A stretch of 64,000 bases of DNA from Pyruvatibacter mobilis (GCF_012848855.1 NZ_CP051630.1:2645501-2709500), one strand, 5' to 3'; positions 24,041 through 33,739 are shown, counted from the first letter of the stretch. The notes: generated by a model not told the origin, from the letters alone. Numbers and translations: made by a program.

Positions 24041-26260
24041 ATGTCGATCGTCCATTGCCGTCCGGCCGCAAGGCACCTGGCCGGCGCGCTCCTTCTCAGC
24101 GTGGCGCCAGCCGCCCTGATGCCTGCCCTGGCGCAGGAAACCGCGCCTCAGAACCCACCGGAGACCGCGCAGGAGGCCGCACCCGCTGCTTCGCCGGACG
24201 CTGTCCGCGAACTTGCGCCAATCACCGTTGAAGCTACCGGCGAATCCGCCGACGGCCCCGTTGAGGGCGTGTTCGCAACCCGCAGCGCCACGGCCACCAA
24301 GACTGACGCCCCGATCGCGGAAACCCCGCAGTCGATCACCGTCGTGCCGGCAGCCGCCATCGAGGCGCGCAATGCCAACTCCGTGGCGGAGGCCCTGCGC
24401 TATGCCACCGGCGTCACCACCGAAAACCGCGGCGGGTCCGTCTCCCGCTACGACATGTTCACGGTGCGCGGCTTCCAGGTGAACCGCGAATATCTCGACG
24501 GCCTGCAGCTCCAGTACAATGGCTGGTACGCGATCCCGCAGATCGACACCTCGATGATCGAGCGCGTGGAAGTGCTCAAGGGCCCGGCCTCGGTGCTGTT
24601 CGGCAACTCGCCCCCCGGCGGCCTCGTCAACCTCGTATCAAAGCGCCCGCAGGACACGGCCTCTGGCAAGGTTTCGGTCGGTATCGGCACCAACAAACTG
24701 CGCGAGGCAACTGTAGATACGACCGGTCCGCTGGATGATGAGGGCGAGTTCTCCTACCGTCTGATTGCCAAGGCCCACAGCAAGGACGGCCAGGCCAAGA
24801 CGACGGAAGCCGAGCGCGTGCTGGTGGCCCCGTCCCTCACATGGAAGCCCAGCGACCGGACCTCGCTGACAGTGCTTACCCATTATCAGCGCGATCCGAA
24901 GTCCGGCTCCTACGGCGCTGTTCCCTCCCTCGGGTCCGCCTTCGACAATCCGCTCGGCCAGCTCGACCCGGACTTCTATGACGGTGACGTCAACTGGGAA
25001 GAATTCGACCGGACGCAGATCGCCGCCGGCTATGAGTTCGAGCACAGCTTCGACGACACCTGGACCGTTCGGCAGAATTTCCGCTACCTCGAAACCGATA
25101 TCGATTACCGCAGCGTCTATCCGACAGCCCTGGCGGGCGACAACCGGACCCTGGGCCGCGCGTCGATCTATTCGGACGAGCGCACCAAGAGCTTCGCCGT
25201 TGACAACCAGATCCAGGCGAAGTTCACCACGGGTCCCATTGAGCACACGCTGCTTGCGGGCCTGGACTACTGGAAGCTCAATTCGGACGCCGAGATCGGC
25301 TATGGGGCCGCGCCCACGCTTGATCTTTTCGCCCCGAACAACAACCAGCCGATCGCCTCGATCGCGCCGTCGCGGCGGTGGGATTTCGATCACCACCAGA
25401 CGGGCATCTATGTCCAGGAGCAGCTCAAATGGGGCGGCCTGACCGTCCTCGCCGGCGGCCGGAAGGACTGGTATGAGCGCGACGACACGGAGCTTCTGTC
25501 AGGCACGCCTGCGGACCTTGAGCAGGACAATTTCTCAGGCCGTGTGGGGGCTCTCTACCGCTTTGAAAACGGCATCGCGCCCTATGTCAGCTACGCGGAA
25601 TCTTTCGAGCCGCAGAGCGGCACGGATTTCGCCGGCACGCCTTTCAAGCCCACCACCGGCCAGCAGACCGAAGTGGGCGTGAAGTATCTGTCGCTTGATG
25701 AAAGCGTCATGGTCACGGTCGCAGCGTTTGACCTCTACAAGCAGAATGTCACCACCCGCGACCCGGCCAATCCGGCCTTCAACATTCAGACCGGTGAAAT
25801 CCGCTCCCGCGGTGTCGAAGTCGAGGGCCATCTCGATCTCACGAACGGGCTTGGCCTTTCCGCCTTCTATACGTTCCTTGATACGGAATACACGAAGGAC
25901 AATACCGGCCTTGTCGGCAAGACGCCCGTCTGGGTTGCCAAGCATAACGCGTCCCTCTGGGCGGATTACACGTTCGACCAGGACACGATCCCCGGGCTCA
26001 AGGTCGGTGCTGGTGCGCGGTACACGGACGGTTCCTGGGTGGATGCCGCCAATTCGCGGCAGCTTGATCCGTTCACCCTGTTCGATGCTTCCATCGAATA
26101 CGACCTGGGCGCGATCACCGCTGACCTTGAAGGCACATCCGTGCGTCTCAATGGCAGCAACATCACAGACAAGCGGCATGTGGCCGGCTGTTTCTCCTCC
26201 GGCTGGTGCTGGTTCGGCGAGGAACGGGCGGTGACGCTGACTGTTGCCCATGAGTGGTAG
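24041..26260 (+). CDS. TonB-dependent siderophore receptor
   Basis: Codes for 739 residues: an outer-membrane active-transport channel of the FhuA/FoxA-type siderophore family. A signal peptide (about residues 1-31, ending ALMPALAQ) is followed by an Ala/Pro/Glu-rich stretch. A likely TonB box is in ELAPITVEA near residue 57. The plug (about 85-205) carries ETPQSITVVP, VRGFQVNREYLDG and VEVLKGPASVLFGNSPPGGLVNLVSKRP. The 22-strand barrel ends with the siderophore-receptor pattern NGSNITDKRHVAGCFSSGWCWFGEERAVTLTVAHEW, with an aromatic last residue for assembly. The ligand cannot be told. The PepSY gene follows after eight bases and a Fur-like box lies upstream. Confidence 0.95.
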   Translation: MSIVHCRPAARHLAGALLLSVAPAALMPALAQETAPQNPPETAQEAAPAASPDAVRELAPITVEATGESADGPVEGVFATRSATATKTDAPIAETPQSITVVPAAAIEARNANSVAEALRYATGVTTENRGGSVSRYDMFTVRGFQVNREYLDGLQLQYNGWYAIPQIDTSMIERVEVLKGPASVLFGNSPPGGLVNLVSKRPQDTASGKVSVGIGTNKLREATVDTTGPLDDEGEFSYRLIAKAHSKDGQAKTTEAERVLVAPSLTWKPSDRTSLTVLTHYQRDPKSGSYGAVPSLGSAFDNPLGQLDPDFYDGDVNWEEFDRTQIAAGYEFEHSFDDTWTVRQNFRYLETDIDYRSVYPTALAGDNRTLGRASIYSDERTKSFAVDNQIQAKFTTGPIEHTLLAGLDYWKLNSDAEIGYGAAPTLDLFAPNNNQPIASIAPSRRWDFDHHQTGIYVQEQLKWGGLTVLAGGRKDWYERDDTELLSGTPADLEQDNFSGRVGALYRFENGIAPYVSYAESFEPQSGTDFAGTPFKPTTGQQTEVGVKYLSLDESVMVTVAAFDLYKQNVTTRDPANPAFNIQTGEIRSRGVEVEGHLDLTNGLGLSAFYTFLDTEYTKDNTGLVGKTPVWVAKHNASLWADYTFDQDTIPGLKVGAGARYTDGSWVDAANSRQLDPFTLFDASIEYDLGAITADLEGTSVRLNGSNITDKRHVAGCFSSGWCWFGEERAVTLTVAHEW

Positions 26261-26268
26261 GTGACACC

Positions 26269-27468
26269 ATGAAACCCCGCATGATCGCCGTTCTGGCGCA
26301 TCGCTATGTGGGTCTGGCGACGGCGATCTTTCTCGCCGTCGCCGGTCTCACCGGCTCCATTATCGCGTTCAATCATGAGCTTGACGAACTGCTGAACCCC
26401 TCCCTGCTGGAGCGCCGCGGCGACGCGCCGGTGCTGCCGGCACTTGATATCGTCGAACGGGTAGAGGCAGCGTACCCGGAGCTATACGTGTCGTTTGTCG
26501 ACCTCGAAATCGACCCGGCGCACAATCTCGTGGCCAGCGTGTCCGAACGCCGCATTCCCGGTGAAGGCGAACCGGCGGAGCTGCCCTTCAACCAGGTGTT
26601 CATCGACCCGGCGACGGGCGAGGTGCTGGGCACGCGCGAATGGGGCGCCTTCCGGCTCGATGCGCCGCATCTCATCCCCTTCATCTACAAGCTGCACTAC
26701 AGCCTGCATCTCCCCGGCGTGATCGGGCTTCTGCTGATGGGCATCGTCGCAATCCTGTGGACCATCGACTGCATGGTGGGCTTCTACCTCACCCTGCCGC
26801 GCGGGGCGCCGTTCTGGAAGAAATGGGGGCCTGCCTGGCGCATCAAGAAGGGCGCGACGGGCCACCGCTTCAACATCGATTTTCACCGGGCAGCGGGGCT
26901 GTGGCTGTGGCCGCTTCTGTTCATGCTGGCGATGAGCGGCGTGGCCCTCAATCTGCCGGATCAGGTCTTCCGGCCGATCGTGTCGCTGGTGGCGGATCTG
27001 TCCCCCTCCATCAACGATCTTGCTGCGGAGCGCCAGGGCATGGGGGCAGAGGGTGAGCCAAAGCTCGGTTTCTCCGATGCCCTCGCCCTGGCTGAGCAGC
27101 AAGCGCCTGAGCACGGCATCACCCAGCAGCCGGGCATGGTCTGGCATCCGCGCACTTATGCCGCCATCGGCGTTGCCTATGGCGAGCATCACGGCACGGG
27201 GCTGGGCAATTCATGGATGTTCTTCGATGACCGAACCGGCGACCTCCTGCATGTGGAGATTCCCGGTGCCGGCACAGGCGGCGATACATTCGTGCAGCTT
27301 CAGTTCCCGCTGCATTCAGGCCAGATCATCGGCCTGCCGGGCCGGATCATCATCTCCGTCACGGGACTCATCACAGCCGCCTTGTCGATCACCGGCATCC
27401 TGATCTGGTGGCGCAAACGCAAGCCCGCCCGGGCCCGTGCGCGGGCCGCAAGGCCGGCTGCGGCCTGA
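26269..27468 (+). CDS. PepSY-associated membrane protein (putative ferric-siderophore reductase)
   Basis: Codes for 399 residues from the ATG at 26269, with AGGTGA upstream; an earlier ATG at 26254 would overlap the receptor gene. Four or so membrane segments are visible: about residues 15-33, 148-170 (IGLLLMGIVAILWTIDCMVGFYL), 205-225 and 360-380. PepSY-TM family features are LAHRYVGLATAIFLAVAGLTGSIIAFNHELD and HRAAGLWLWPLLFMLAMSGVALNLP, with histidines that may bind heme. Such proteins accompany siderophore receptors and are thought to reduce ferric-siderophores in the periplasm. Co-transcription with the receptor is very likely. Confidence 0.9.
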   Translation: MKPRMIAVLAHRYVGLATAIFLAVAGLTGSIIAFNHELDELLNPSLLERRGDAPVLPALDIVERVEAAYPELYVSFVDLEIDPAHNLVASVSERRIPGEGEPAELPFNQVFIDPATGEVLGTREWGAFRLDAPHLIPFIYKLHYSLHLPGVIGLLLMGIVAILWTIDCMVGFYLTLPRGAPFWKKWGPAWRIKKGATGHRFNIDFHRAAGLWLWPLLFMLAMSGVALNLPDQVFRPIVSLVADLSPSINDLAAERQGMGAEGEPKLGFSDALALAEQQAPEHGITQQPGMVWHPRTYAAIGVAYGEHHGTGLGNSWMFFDDRTGDLLHVEIPGAGTGGDTFVQLQFPLHSGQIIGLPGRIIISVTGLITAALSITGILIWWRKRKPARARARAARPAAA

Positions 27469-27488
27469 GAGGTCCAGCGCCGATGACA

Positions 27489-27530
27489 AAGAAGGCCGGC
27501 AGTCGCAGGACTGCCGGCCTTCTTGCTTTT
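27489..27530 (+). terminator. Intrinsic terminator after the receptor/PepSY operon
   Basis: AAGAAGGCCGGCAG (27489-27502) and its perfect complement (27511-27524) enclose an eight-base loop, and CTTTT follows. The symmetric A and T flanks suggest it could act on both strands. Confidence 0.88.
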
Positions 27531-27590
27531 CCGGAACCCGCATGGGGGGCCATCTGTTTACACGGCAAGAGCAGATGAAAGGACGACACC

Positions 27591-27767
27591 ATGACCGACC
27601 TTATGAAGACGCTTGCCATTGTTGGCCTGATGGCCGTTCCCGCCGGCGGTTGCGCGCTGGGTGTTGCGGCCGGCGCCGGCTACACCGTGGCCGACGAAGT
27701 GGATGAAGGCGACGGCGAATTCGACGTGCTGGAAGATGCACGCGGTGAAGGCAACGGCGCCAACTAA
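27591..27767 (+). CDS. Small predicted lipoprotein, 58 residues
   Basis: The ATG has AAAGGA eight bases upstream, and the frame is closed after 58 codons. Residues 5-18 form a hydrophobic signal (MKTLAIVGLMAVPA) that leads to AGGC with Cys21, a weak lipobox. The mature part begins with a glycine/alanine-rich segment (ALGVAAGAGYTV) and then turns strongly acidic (DEVDEGDGEFDVLEDARGEG). It resembles small entericidin-like lipoproteins in size only; I recognise no family. It lies after the iron-operon terminator and 142 bases from a convergent hydrolase gene. Codon use matches the neighbours, which supports a real gene. Confidence 0.6.
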   Translation: MTDLMKTLAIVGLMAVPAGGCALGVAAGAGYTVADEVDEGDGEFDVLEDARGEGNGAN

Positions 27768-27909
27768 GTCCCGGCCACACGGCCATTTCCATCAGAGACC
27801 TGCCAGGCCGGGTAACCGGTCCGGCAGTGAGCAAGGTCCGGATGCTGCGCCCCTGTGGCAGCCGGGCCTTGCGACCTCTTGCGCGGTCGTCTGGTGGCAC
27901 AGGCCCTCG

Positions 27910-28761
27910 TCAGACCTTGAGGCGGTCGGCGAAGAAATCGAGGATTTCGTCGCGCGCCCGGCGCGTCGGCTCACCCTCTTCATCAACCAGATGCACCGTC
28001 ACGACGCTGTGGGGCGTGGTGACGAATTTCTGGTGGAAGGGGCTCAGATCCCTGGTATTCGCCGCTTCGTCCGGAAGCACCCGGCCATCGAAGCGATCTC
28101 CAAGCGCTTCCGCATAGCGCGCGAAGCGTTCCGCCTGACAGAAATTGTCGCCCTCAAAGCGGTAGGCCAGCACCGTCAGGTCATCTTTCTCAAGCCGCTC
28201 GCGCACCGCTGCCAGTTCCTCCGGCGGGCTTTCCACCTGGCCCGGCTCATCCAGCGGCAGGGAGGGCTGCGACAGGACCGGGGCCAGCACCGATTCCTCA
28301 AGCGTCATCGACAGGGCGAAATTGCCGGTGAAGCACATGCCGATGGCACCGACACCCGGCCCACCGCATTCCTCATGGGCGAAGCGCGCCAGCGCCCTCA
28401 GCCACTGGGTCACCGGGCTCGCCTTGCCGTCCGGGTTGCCCTTGGCAAAGGCGCGGAACTCAGCGCTGACGCAGGCGTGCTGGAACACTTCCGCGCTGCG
28501 CGCCTCATCCGGCACCGCGCCGTCATCACCGAACAGCGACGGCATATAGACCGTGAATCCTGCGTCCCGCACCCAGCGGGCAAACCGCGCCACGTGGGGG
28601 CTGATGCCGGGCATTTCCGCCATCACGATCACAGCCGGGCCGCTGCCGGTTACATGGACGGTCTTGCTGACCCCGGGCGTCGCACCGTCGAGGGTGATGG
28701 TGCGCCGGGTGAAATCTTCCAGCGCATCCGGCTGGTTCAGATCGCGTGATGATGTGGACAT
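27910..28761 (-). CDS. Dienelactone hydrolase family protein
   Basis: Codes for 283 residues from the ATG at 28761, which has AGGGGAGGG just upstream; an earlier frame start would add 44 poorly ordered residues. Alpha/beta-hydrolase fold with a cysteine nucleophile in AIGMCFTGN (Cys143), the family equivalent of GxCxGG. A late histidine lies in TPHSVVTVHL (His251 or His258) and an acid candidate in YRFEGD. PAVIVMAEMPGISPHVARFARWV gives the oxyanion region. Family members hydrolyse dienelactone in aromatic degradation, but many have other ester substrates. No ring-cleavage genes are nearby. Confidence 0.85.
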   Translation of the reverse strand: MSTSSRDLNQPDALEDFTRRTITLDGATPGVSKTVHVTGSGPAVIVMAEMPGISPHVARFARWVRDAGFTVYMPSLFGDDGAVPDEARSAEVFQHACVSAEFRAFAKGNPDGKASPVTQWLRALARFAHEECGGPGVGAIGMCFTGNFALSMTLEESVLAPVLSQPSLPLDEPGQVESPPEELAAVRERLEKDDLTVLAYRFEGDNFCQAERFARYAEALGDRFDGRVLPDEAANTRDLSPFHQKFVTTPHSVVTVHLVDEEGEPTRRARDEILDFFADRLKV

Positions 28762-29090
28762 GGTGCCCTCCCCTGTTTCGACCGTATCGGCAATAAGCCC
28801 GCCACATGGGCGACAAAGCCGCAGGAGGGAAGACCAAGCGCCATCACATTTGCGCTCCCGCCAATGCCAGCCATGCCTGCCGCGACCCGCCACAAAAGCG
28901 TCATCACATCTTCACGAAATGCACCCGGGCGGCAGAAGAACGAATTCTTCCACTATTTCAACTGGTTATGAGATTCACGCACCTGGTGCGTTGAAGTGGG
29001 TCAATGAGGGGAACCCCGGGCGCAGCGGAGACTTGTTTCCGCAAGAGCGGCCATCACAAACCGCTTACCGTGCGTCAACAGGGACAGAAA
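28762..29090. other. Intergenic region, 329 bases
   Basis: Between the hydrolase gene and a small uncertain gene. It must hold the hydrolase promoter (minus strand). I see no tRNA, terminator or convincing reading frame. A more AT-rich patch (28936-28976) could be a promoter for the small gene at 29091, but no clear -35/-10 pair was found. Confidence 0.5.
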
Positions 29091-29270
29091 ATGGCCATCG
29101 GACAGAAATCCGACCGCAGTGCCGCCTATCAGAACGCCCATACTCGCCGTTCAGGCCGCCGCTTCCACAAACACGGCACCACCGGCGGCTGGAAAGGCCG
29201 CAAGACCCAGCTGCGCCCCTGCGGCGCCCCCGGCGACGAAACATGGGATCCGCAAGTGGCCGGTGAGTAG
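29091..29270 (+). CDS. Small basic protein, 59 residues, uncertain
   Basis: The ATG at 29091 follows AGGGACAGAAA, a moderate ribosome site. The product is rich in Lys, Arg, His and Gly (for example HTRRSGRRFHKHGTTGGWKGRK) with two tryptophans and one cysteine, and has no signal or membrane segment. Third codon positions are mostly G or C, as in neighbouring genes, which favours coding, but a reading frame on the other strand also stays open. The basic, glycine-rich character would suit a nucleic-acid-binding protein. No family recognised. Confidence 0.4.
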   Translation: MAIGQKSDRSAAYQNAHTRRSGRRFHKHGTTGGWKGRKTQLRPCGAPGDETWDPQVAGE

Positions 29271-29437
29271 CGTGCTTCGCCTCATGACCGGCCGGGAAAA
29301 CCAGCCGGACCAACGGCTTATCCTGTAATTTGCCCCGCAGGGCCCTTGCATCGCGCAGGCGCCCCCTCTATAACCCCGCGTCTTGAGTGCCGCCTGGCCT
29401 GAAAGGGCATGCCATGGCGGTGTGGTTGCTGACTTCG

Positions 29438-29461
29438 GCGCCGGACTCATCGGTCCGGCGC
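29438..29461 (+). promoter_or_regulatory. Leader hairpin just upstream of rpmI
   Basis: GCGCCGGAC (29438-29446) and GTCCGGCGC (29453-29461) form a perfect nine-base stem with a six-base loop, 25 bases before the rpmI start. No T run follows, so it is more likely a leader structure of the r-protein operon than a terminator. Confidence 0.5.
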
Positions 29462-29486
29462 TCTTACGTTCAAGGAAAGACGCGAA

Positions 29487-29684
29487 ATGCCCAAGATGAA
29501 GACCAAGAGCGGCGCCAAAAAGCGTTTCCGCCTCACGGCTAAAGGCAAGGTGCGGTCCGGCCAGACCGGCAAGCGCCACGGCATGATCAAGCGGTCCAAC
29601 CGTCAGCTGCGCAACCAGCGCGGCACGACGATCCTGTCCGATCAGGATGCCCGCATCGTCAAGAAGTACATGCCCTACGGCTAG
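29487..29684 (+). CDS. rpmI: 50S ribosomal protein L35
   Basis: Codes for 65 residues, the standard L35 length. [23 protein letters not shown] is the family N-terminus, and [19 protein letters not shown] follows. AAGGAAAGA stands nine bases before the ATG. L35 binds 23S rRNA in the large subunit. It is followed 39 bases later by rplT. In many bacteria infC precedes this pair; here infC is 6 kb away with its own terminator. Confidence 0.98.
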   Translation: MPKMKTKSGAKKRFRLTAKGKVRSGQTGKRHGMIKRSNRQLRNQRGTTILSDQDARIVKKYMPYG

Positions 29685-29723
29685 GGCCTGCCCCTACCCG
29701 ACAACGCTTGAGGAGAAACTCAT

Positions 29724-30089
29724 ATGGCACGTGTCAAACGGGGCGTTACCACTCACGCCCGTCACCGCAAAGTTATCAAGAAGGCCAAGGGCTATTACGG
29801 CGCCCGGAAGAACACCTTCCGCACCGCCACCCAGGCCGTGGACAAGGCTGGTCAGTACCAGTACCGCGACCGCAAGGCCCGCAAGCGGACCTTCCGCAGC
29901 CTTTGGATCCAGCGCATCAACGCCGCCGTGCGCGAGCACGGCCTGACCTATGGCCGATTTATCAACGGTCTCAGTGTCGCCGGCGTTGAGGTGGACCGCA
30001 AAGTCCTGTCCGACCTCGCGATCCGCGAACCTGAGGCCTTCAAGGCTCTGGTCGATCAGGCGGCCGCCGCGCTGAAGCAAGCCTCTTAA
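29724..30089 (+). CDS. rplT: 50S ribosomal protein L20
   Basis: Codes for 121 residues. [35 protein letters not shown] is the rRNA-binding basic extension, and the globular RNA-binding domain ([28 protein letters not shown]) completes the protein. L20 is needed early in 50S assembly and in several bacteria represses its own operon by binding a leader that mimics rRNA. GAGGAG lies upstream of the ATG. A hairpin (30097-30114) and a larger nested structure follow the stop, before pheS. Confidence 0.98.
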   Translation: MARVKRGVTTHARHRKVIKKAKGYYGARKNTFRTATQAVDKAGQYQYRDRKARKRTFRSLWIQRINAAVREHGLTYGRFINGLSVAGVEVDRKVLSDLAIREPEAFKALVDQAAAALKQAS

Positions 30090-30096
30090 CGGCTTT

Positions 30097-30208
30097 CCCG
30101 TCCTTCCGGACGGGGCACATGAAGAACAATCGCTGTTTGCCCGCGCGGGCGTCTGCCGGTTCAGCCAGAACCGGGCCTGACGCCCGCACGTGCACCAGCG
30201 ATTTTTTT
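30097..30208 (+). terminator. Nested hairpins ending in a T7 run between rplT and pheS
   Basis: Hairpin 1 pairs CCCGTCC (30097-30103) with GGACGGG (30108-30114). A second, larger element nests three stems: AATCGCTG (30128-30135) with CAGCGATT (30196-30203), GCGGGCGTC (30145-30153) with GACGCCCGC (30179-30187), and CCGGTT (30156-30161) with AACCGG (30169-30174). Seven T follow (30202-30208). It would work as the rpmI-rplT terminator or as a pheST attenuator. Confidence 0.7.
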
Positions 30209-30254
30209 ATGCGAAAAGGCGCCTCACCTCCTGCGCCGGAACGAGACCTCTTAC

Positions 30255-31349
30255 ATGTCTGACCTGAAGAGCGAAGCTGCTGCCCTCGAAGAGCAGTTCA
30301 CCCAAGCCATCACCGATGCCGAGAGCCTCGACGCCCTCGAACAGGTGCGCGTGGCAGCCCTCGGCAAGAAGGGGCGGGTGTCCGAACTGATGAAGGGCCT
30401 GGGCAAGATGAGCCCGGATGAGCGCAAGGAAGCAGGACCGCTGCTGAACGGCCTCAAGGCGCGCATCACAGAAGCCATCACCACCCGTCAGGACGTGCTG
30501 CATGACGCCGCCCTGACGGTGAAGCTCGAGCAGGAGCGCGTCGACGTGACCCTGCCGGTGGCGACCCCGGATGCCGAACAGGGCCGCATTCACCCCAACA
30601 GCCAGGTCATCGACGAGATCGTCGCGATCTTCGCCGACATGGGGTTCGACGTGAAGGAAGGTCCGGACATTGAGACGGACGAATACAACTTCAACGCCCT
30701 CAACATCCCGCCGGAGCACCCTGCCCGGCAGATGCACGACACGTTTTACTTCCACGAACAGGAAGACGGCTCACGCCTGCTCTTGCGCACGCATACAAGC
30801 CCCGTGCAGGTGCGGACCATGCGCTCCGAGGAGCCGCCGCTGCGCTTCATCGCGCCGGGCCGCACCTTCCGCTGCGACAGCGACCAGACGCACACGCCCA
30901 TGTTCCACCAGGTCGAAGGCATGGTGATCGACAAGGAGACCCATATGGGTCACCTGCGCTGGACGCTTGAGGAATTCTGCAAGGCGTTCTTCGAGGTCGA
31001 CAGCGTCGAAATGCGCTTCCGGCCCAGCTACTTCCCCTTCACTGAACCGTCCATGGAAGTGGATGTGCGGTGCGATCGGTCCGGCAAGGATATCAAGATC
31101 GGCCAGGGGGATGACTGGATGGAGATCCTGGGCTGCGGGATGGTCAATCCCAATGTGCTCAAGGCGTCCAATCTCGACCCCGAAATCTATCAGGGCTTTG
31201 CCTTCGGCATCGGGATCGACCGTCTCGCCATGCTGAAATATGGCGCACCGGACCTGCGGGCCTTCTTCGATGGCGATGCGCGCTGGATCAAGCATTACGG
31301 GTTCTCGCCCTTGGATGTGCCCTCTTTGTACGGAGGGCTGAGCCGATGA
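30255..31349 (+). CDS. pheS: Phenylalanyl-tRNA synthetase alpha subunit
   Basis: Codes for 364 residues. PheS holds the class II catalytic core of the alpha2-beta2 enzyme that charges tRNA-Phe. An N-terminal coiled coil (about residues 1-90) binds tRNA. Motif 1 is [22 protein letters not shown], motif 2 [25 protein letters not shown] and motif 3 [22 protein letters not shown], all intact. Its stop overlaps the pheT start by four bases (ATGA). A structured, T7-ended RNA element lies 47 bases upstream of the start and may control the operon. Confidence 0.98.
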   Translation: MSDLKSEAAALEEQFTQAITDAESLDALEQVRVAALGKKGRVSELMKGLGKMSPDERKEAGPLLNGLKARITEAITTRQDVLHDAALTVKLEQERVDVTLPVATPDAEQGRIHPNSQVIDEIVAIFADMGFDVKEGPDIETDEYNFNALNIPPEHPARQMHDTFYFHEQEDGSRLLLRTHTSPVQVRTMRSEEPPLRFIAPGRTFRCDSDQTHTPMFHQVEGMVIDKETHMGHLRWTLEEFCKAFFEVDSVEMRFRPSYFPFTEPSMEVDVRCDRSGKDIKIGQGDDWMEILGCGMVNPNVLKASNLDPEIYQGFAFGIGIDRLAMLKYGAPDLRAFFDGDARWIKHYGFSPLDVPSLYGGLSR

Positions 31350-33739
31350 AGTTTTCCCTTTCCTGGCTCAAGGACCACCTTGAGACTACAGCCTCCCTCG
31401 ACGAGATCTCCGACGCCCTCACCATGCTGGGCCTTGAGGTTGAAGAGATTCACGATCCCGCCAAGGCGCTGGCGGCATTCTCGGTCGCCAGGATCGTGGC
31501 CGCCGAGCAGCATCCGAATGCGAACAAGTTGAAGCTCTGCAAGGTCGCGACCGCCTCAGGCGAGATGCAGGTGGTGTGCGGGGCGCCGAATGCGCGCGAG
31601 GGGCTCGTGGGCATTTTCGCGCCTGAGGGCGCCTATGTGCCGGGCATCGACATGACGCTGAAGCCGACGGAGATCCGCGGCGTGCAGTCCAACGGCATGA
31701 TGTGTTCCGAGCGCGAGCTTGAGCTGTCCGACGAACACAACGGCATCATCGACCTTGAGGGCGACTTCGAGGTGGGTACGCCTGCCGCTGACGCGCTGGG
31801 CGTCAACGACCCGGTGATCGAGATTGCCATCACCCCCAACCGTCCAGATTGCACCGGCGTGCGCGGCATCGCCCGTGACCTGGCCGCCATGGGCATCGGC
31901 ACGCTCAAGCCCGAGACCATCGCGCCTGTTGCCGGGACGTTCGACAGCCCCATCGGCGTTGACCTCAAATTCGACGGCGCGCCCGCGTGCCAGCTGTTCC
32001 TGGGGCGGATGATTAAGGGTGTGAAAAACGGCCCGTCGCCGGACTGGCTGCAGAAGAAGCTGCGCGCCATCGGCCTGCGGCCGATCAATGCGCTGGTGGA
32101 CATCACCAATTACATGTCCTTCGACCGGGCCCGGCCGCTGCACGTGTTTGACGCGGACAAGCTTACCGGCACCGTGCACGCCCGCATGGGCAAGCCGGGC
32201 GAGAAATTCCTCGCGCTTGACGGCAAGGAGTATGAAGCCGACGACAGCATGTGTGTGATTGCTGACGACAGCGGCATGCTGGGCCTTGGCGGCGTCATGG
32301 GTGGGGAGGCGACCGGCTGCACCGAAGAGACGACCAATGTGTTCGTCGAGTGCGCGCTGTTCGACCCCATCACCATTGCCACCGCCGGCCGCAAGACGGG
32401 CATCACTTCGGACGCGCGCTTCCGCTTCGAGCGCGGCGTGGACCCGGAATTCGCCCATGACGGCATGGAGATGGCAACGCGTCTGATCCTCGATATGTGC
32501 GGCGGTGAGCCAAGCAACGTGGGCAGTGCCGGTGACGTGCCTGACTGGAAGCGCGAGATCGCCTTCGACACCGCCCGCGTGCGCAAGCTGACGGGCCTTG
32601 AGCTTGAGGATGACCGCATCTTCGCGATCCTTGACGCGCTGGGTTTCGACAGCGACCGCGCCACGTCACCGGCGACGGTGACGCCGCCGAGCTGGCGGCC
32701 GGACGTGCATGGCTCTGCCGACCTCGTGGAAGAAGCCGTGCGCGTGCACGGCATCAACGAGGTGGCGCCGACACCGCTGCCGCGCCTCAATGCGGTGGCG
32801 CAGCCGATCCTGACGCCGATGCAGGGCCGCGTGCGCCAGGCGCGCAGGGCACTGGCTTCGCGTGGGCTCCTGGAAGCCGTCACCTGGGCGTTCTGTTCCA
32901 AGCAGCAGGCGGAACTGTTCGGCGGCGGTGCCAAGGCACTTGAGCTTGCCAATCCCATCTCGTCGGAACTCTCCGACATGCGACCCAGCATCCTGGCGAC
33001 GCTGGCGGCTGCGGCGCAACGCAATATCGACCGCGGCCAGCGCGACGTGGCGCTGTTCGAAGTGGGCGCTCAGTATGCGAATGAAACGCCCGAAGGTCAG
33101 GCCACATGCGCATCAGGCCTCAGGGCCGGCGCCGTCAGCCGTCACTGGCAGGGCGCGGGCCAGCCGGATGTGTTCACCGCCAAGGCCGATGCGCTGGCCG
33201 CGCTTGCGGCTGCGGGCGCTGCTGCGGATAACGCGCAGGTGCAGGCTGGTGCTGCCAACTGGTATCATCCGGGCCGTTCGGGCCTGCTGACGCTGGGGCC
33301 GAAGGTCATCCTCGCCCAGTTCGGCGAATTGCATCCGCGCGTCGTCGAGGCAATGGGCCTGTCCGGCCGGGTTGCTGCCTTCGAAGTCTATCTCGACGCC
33401 ATTCCCGCCCCGCGCAAGAAGGCCACCCGTTCCAAGCCGCCGCTGGACGCGATCGACCTGATGCCGGTGCGCCGTGACTTCGCCTTTGTCGTCACCTCCG
33501 GCATCGCCGCTGACAAGCTGCTGCGCGCGGCCCGGAGCGCCGACAAGAAGCTCATTACCGACGCGCGGGTGTTTGATATCTATGAGGGCACCGGCATTGA
33601 GCCGGGCAGCAAGTCTGTCGGCATCGAGGTGACGCTGCAGCCGCGCAGCCAGACGCTGACCGACAAGGAGATCGATGCGGTCTCCGAGAAGGTCGTGGCG
33701 GCCGTCGTGAAGGCGACAGGCGGCGAATTGCGCGGCTGA
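31346..33739 (+). CDS. pheT: Phenylalanyl-tRNA synthetase beta subunit
   Basis: Codes for 797 residues, the usual bacterial PheT length, overlapping pheS by four bases. Domains in order: short N-terminal domain, EMAP/tRNA-binding OB fold (about residues 40-150, with [12 protein letters not shown]), B3/B4 editing domain (about 215-380, with [12 protein letters not shown]), B5 domain (about 405-475), the inactive synthetase-like core (about 485-685) and the C-terminal ferredoxin-like anticodon-binding domain (from about 705, [10 protein letters not shown]). Editing of Tyr-tRNA-Phe resides in B3/B4. Nothing is truncated. Confidence 0.97.
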   Translation: MKFSLSWLKDHLETTASLDEISDALTMLGLEVEEIHDPAKALAAFSVARIVAAEQHPNANKLKLCKVATASGEMQVVCGAPNAREGLVGIFAPEGAYVPGIDMTLKPTEIRGVQSNGMMCSERELELSDEHNGIIDLEGDFEVGTPAADALGVNDPVIEIAITPNRPDCTGVRGIARDLAAMGIGTLKPETIAPVAGTFDSPIGVDLKFDGAPACQLFLGRMIKGVKNGPSPDWLQKKLRAIGLRPINALVDITNYMSFDRARPLHVFDADKLTGTVHARMGKPGEKFLALDGKEYEADDSMCVIADDSGMLGLGGVMGGEATGCTEETTNVFVECALFDPITIATAGRKTGITSDARFRFERGVDPEFAHDGMEMATRLILDMCGGEPSNVGSAGDVPDWKREIAFDTARVRKLTGLELEDDRIFAILDALGFDSDRATSPATVTPPSWRPDVHGSADLVEEAVRVHGINEVAPTPLPRLNAVAQPILTPMQGRVRQARRALASRGLLEAVTWAFCSKQQAELFGGGAKALELANPISSELSDMRPSILATLAAAAQRNIDRGQRDVALFEVGAQYANETPEGQATCASGLRAGAVSRHWQGAGQPDVFTAKADALAALAAAGAAADNAQVQAGAANWYHPGRSGLLTLGPKVILAQFGELHPRVVEAMGLSGRVAAFEVYLDAIPAPRKKATRSKPPLDAIDLMPVRRDFAFVVTSGIAADKLLRAARSADKKLITDARVFDIYEGTGIEPGSKSVGIEVTLQPRSQTLTDKEIDAVSEKVVAAVVKATGGELRG

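Noticed and set aside
30119-30262. A 47-codon frame overlapping the pheS start, as a possible phenylalanine leader peptide
   Set aside because: It contains only two Phe codons, and they lie in the T run of the hairpin. It has no tandem Phe run upstream of the structure as attenuator peptides require.
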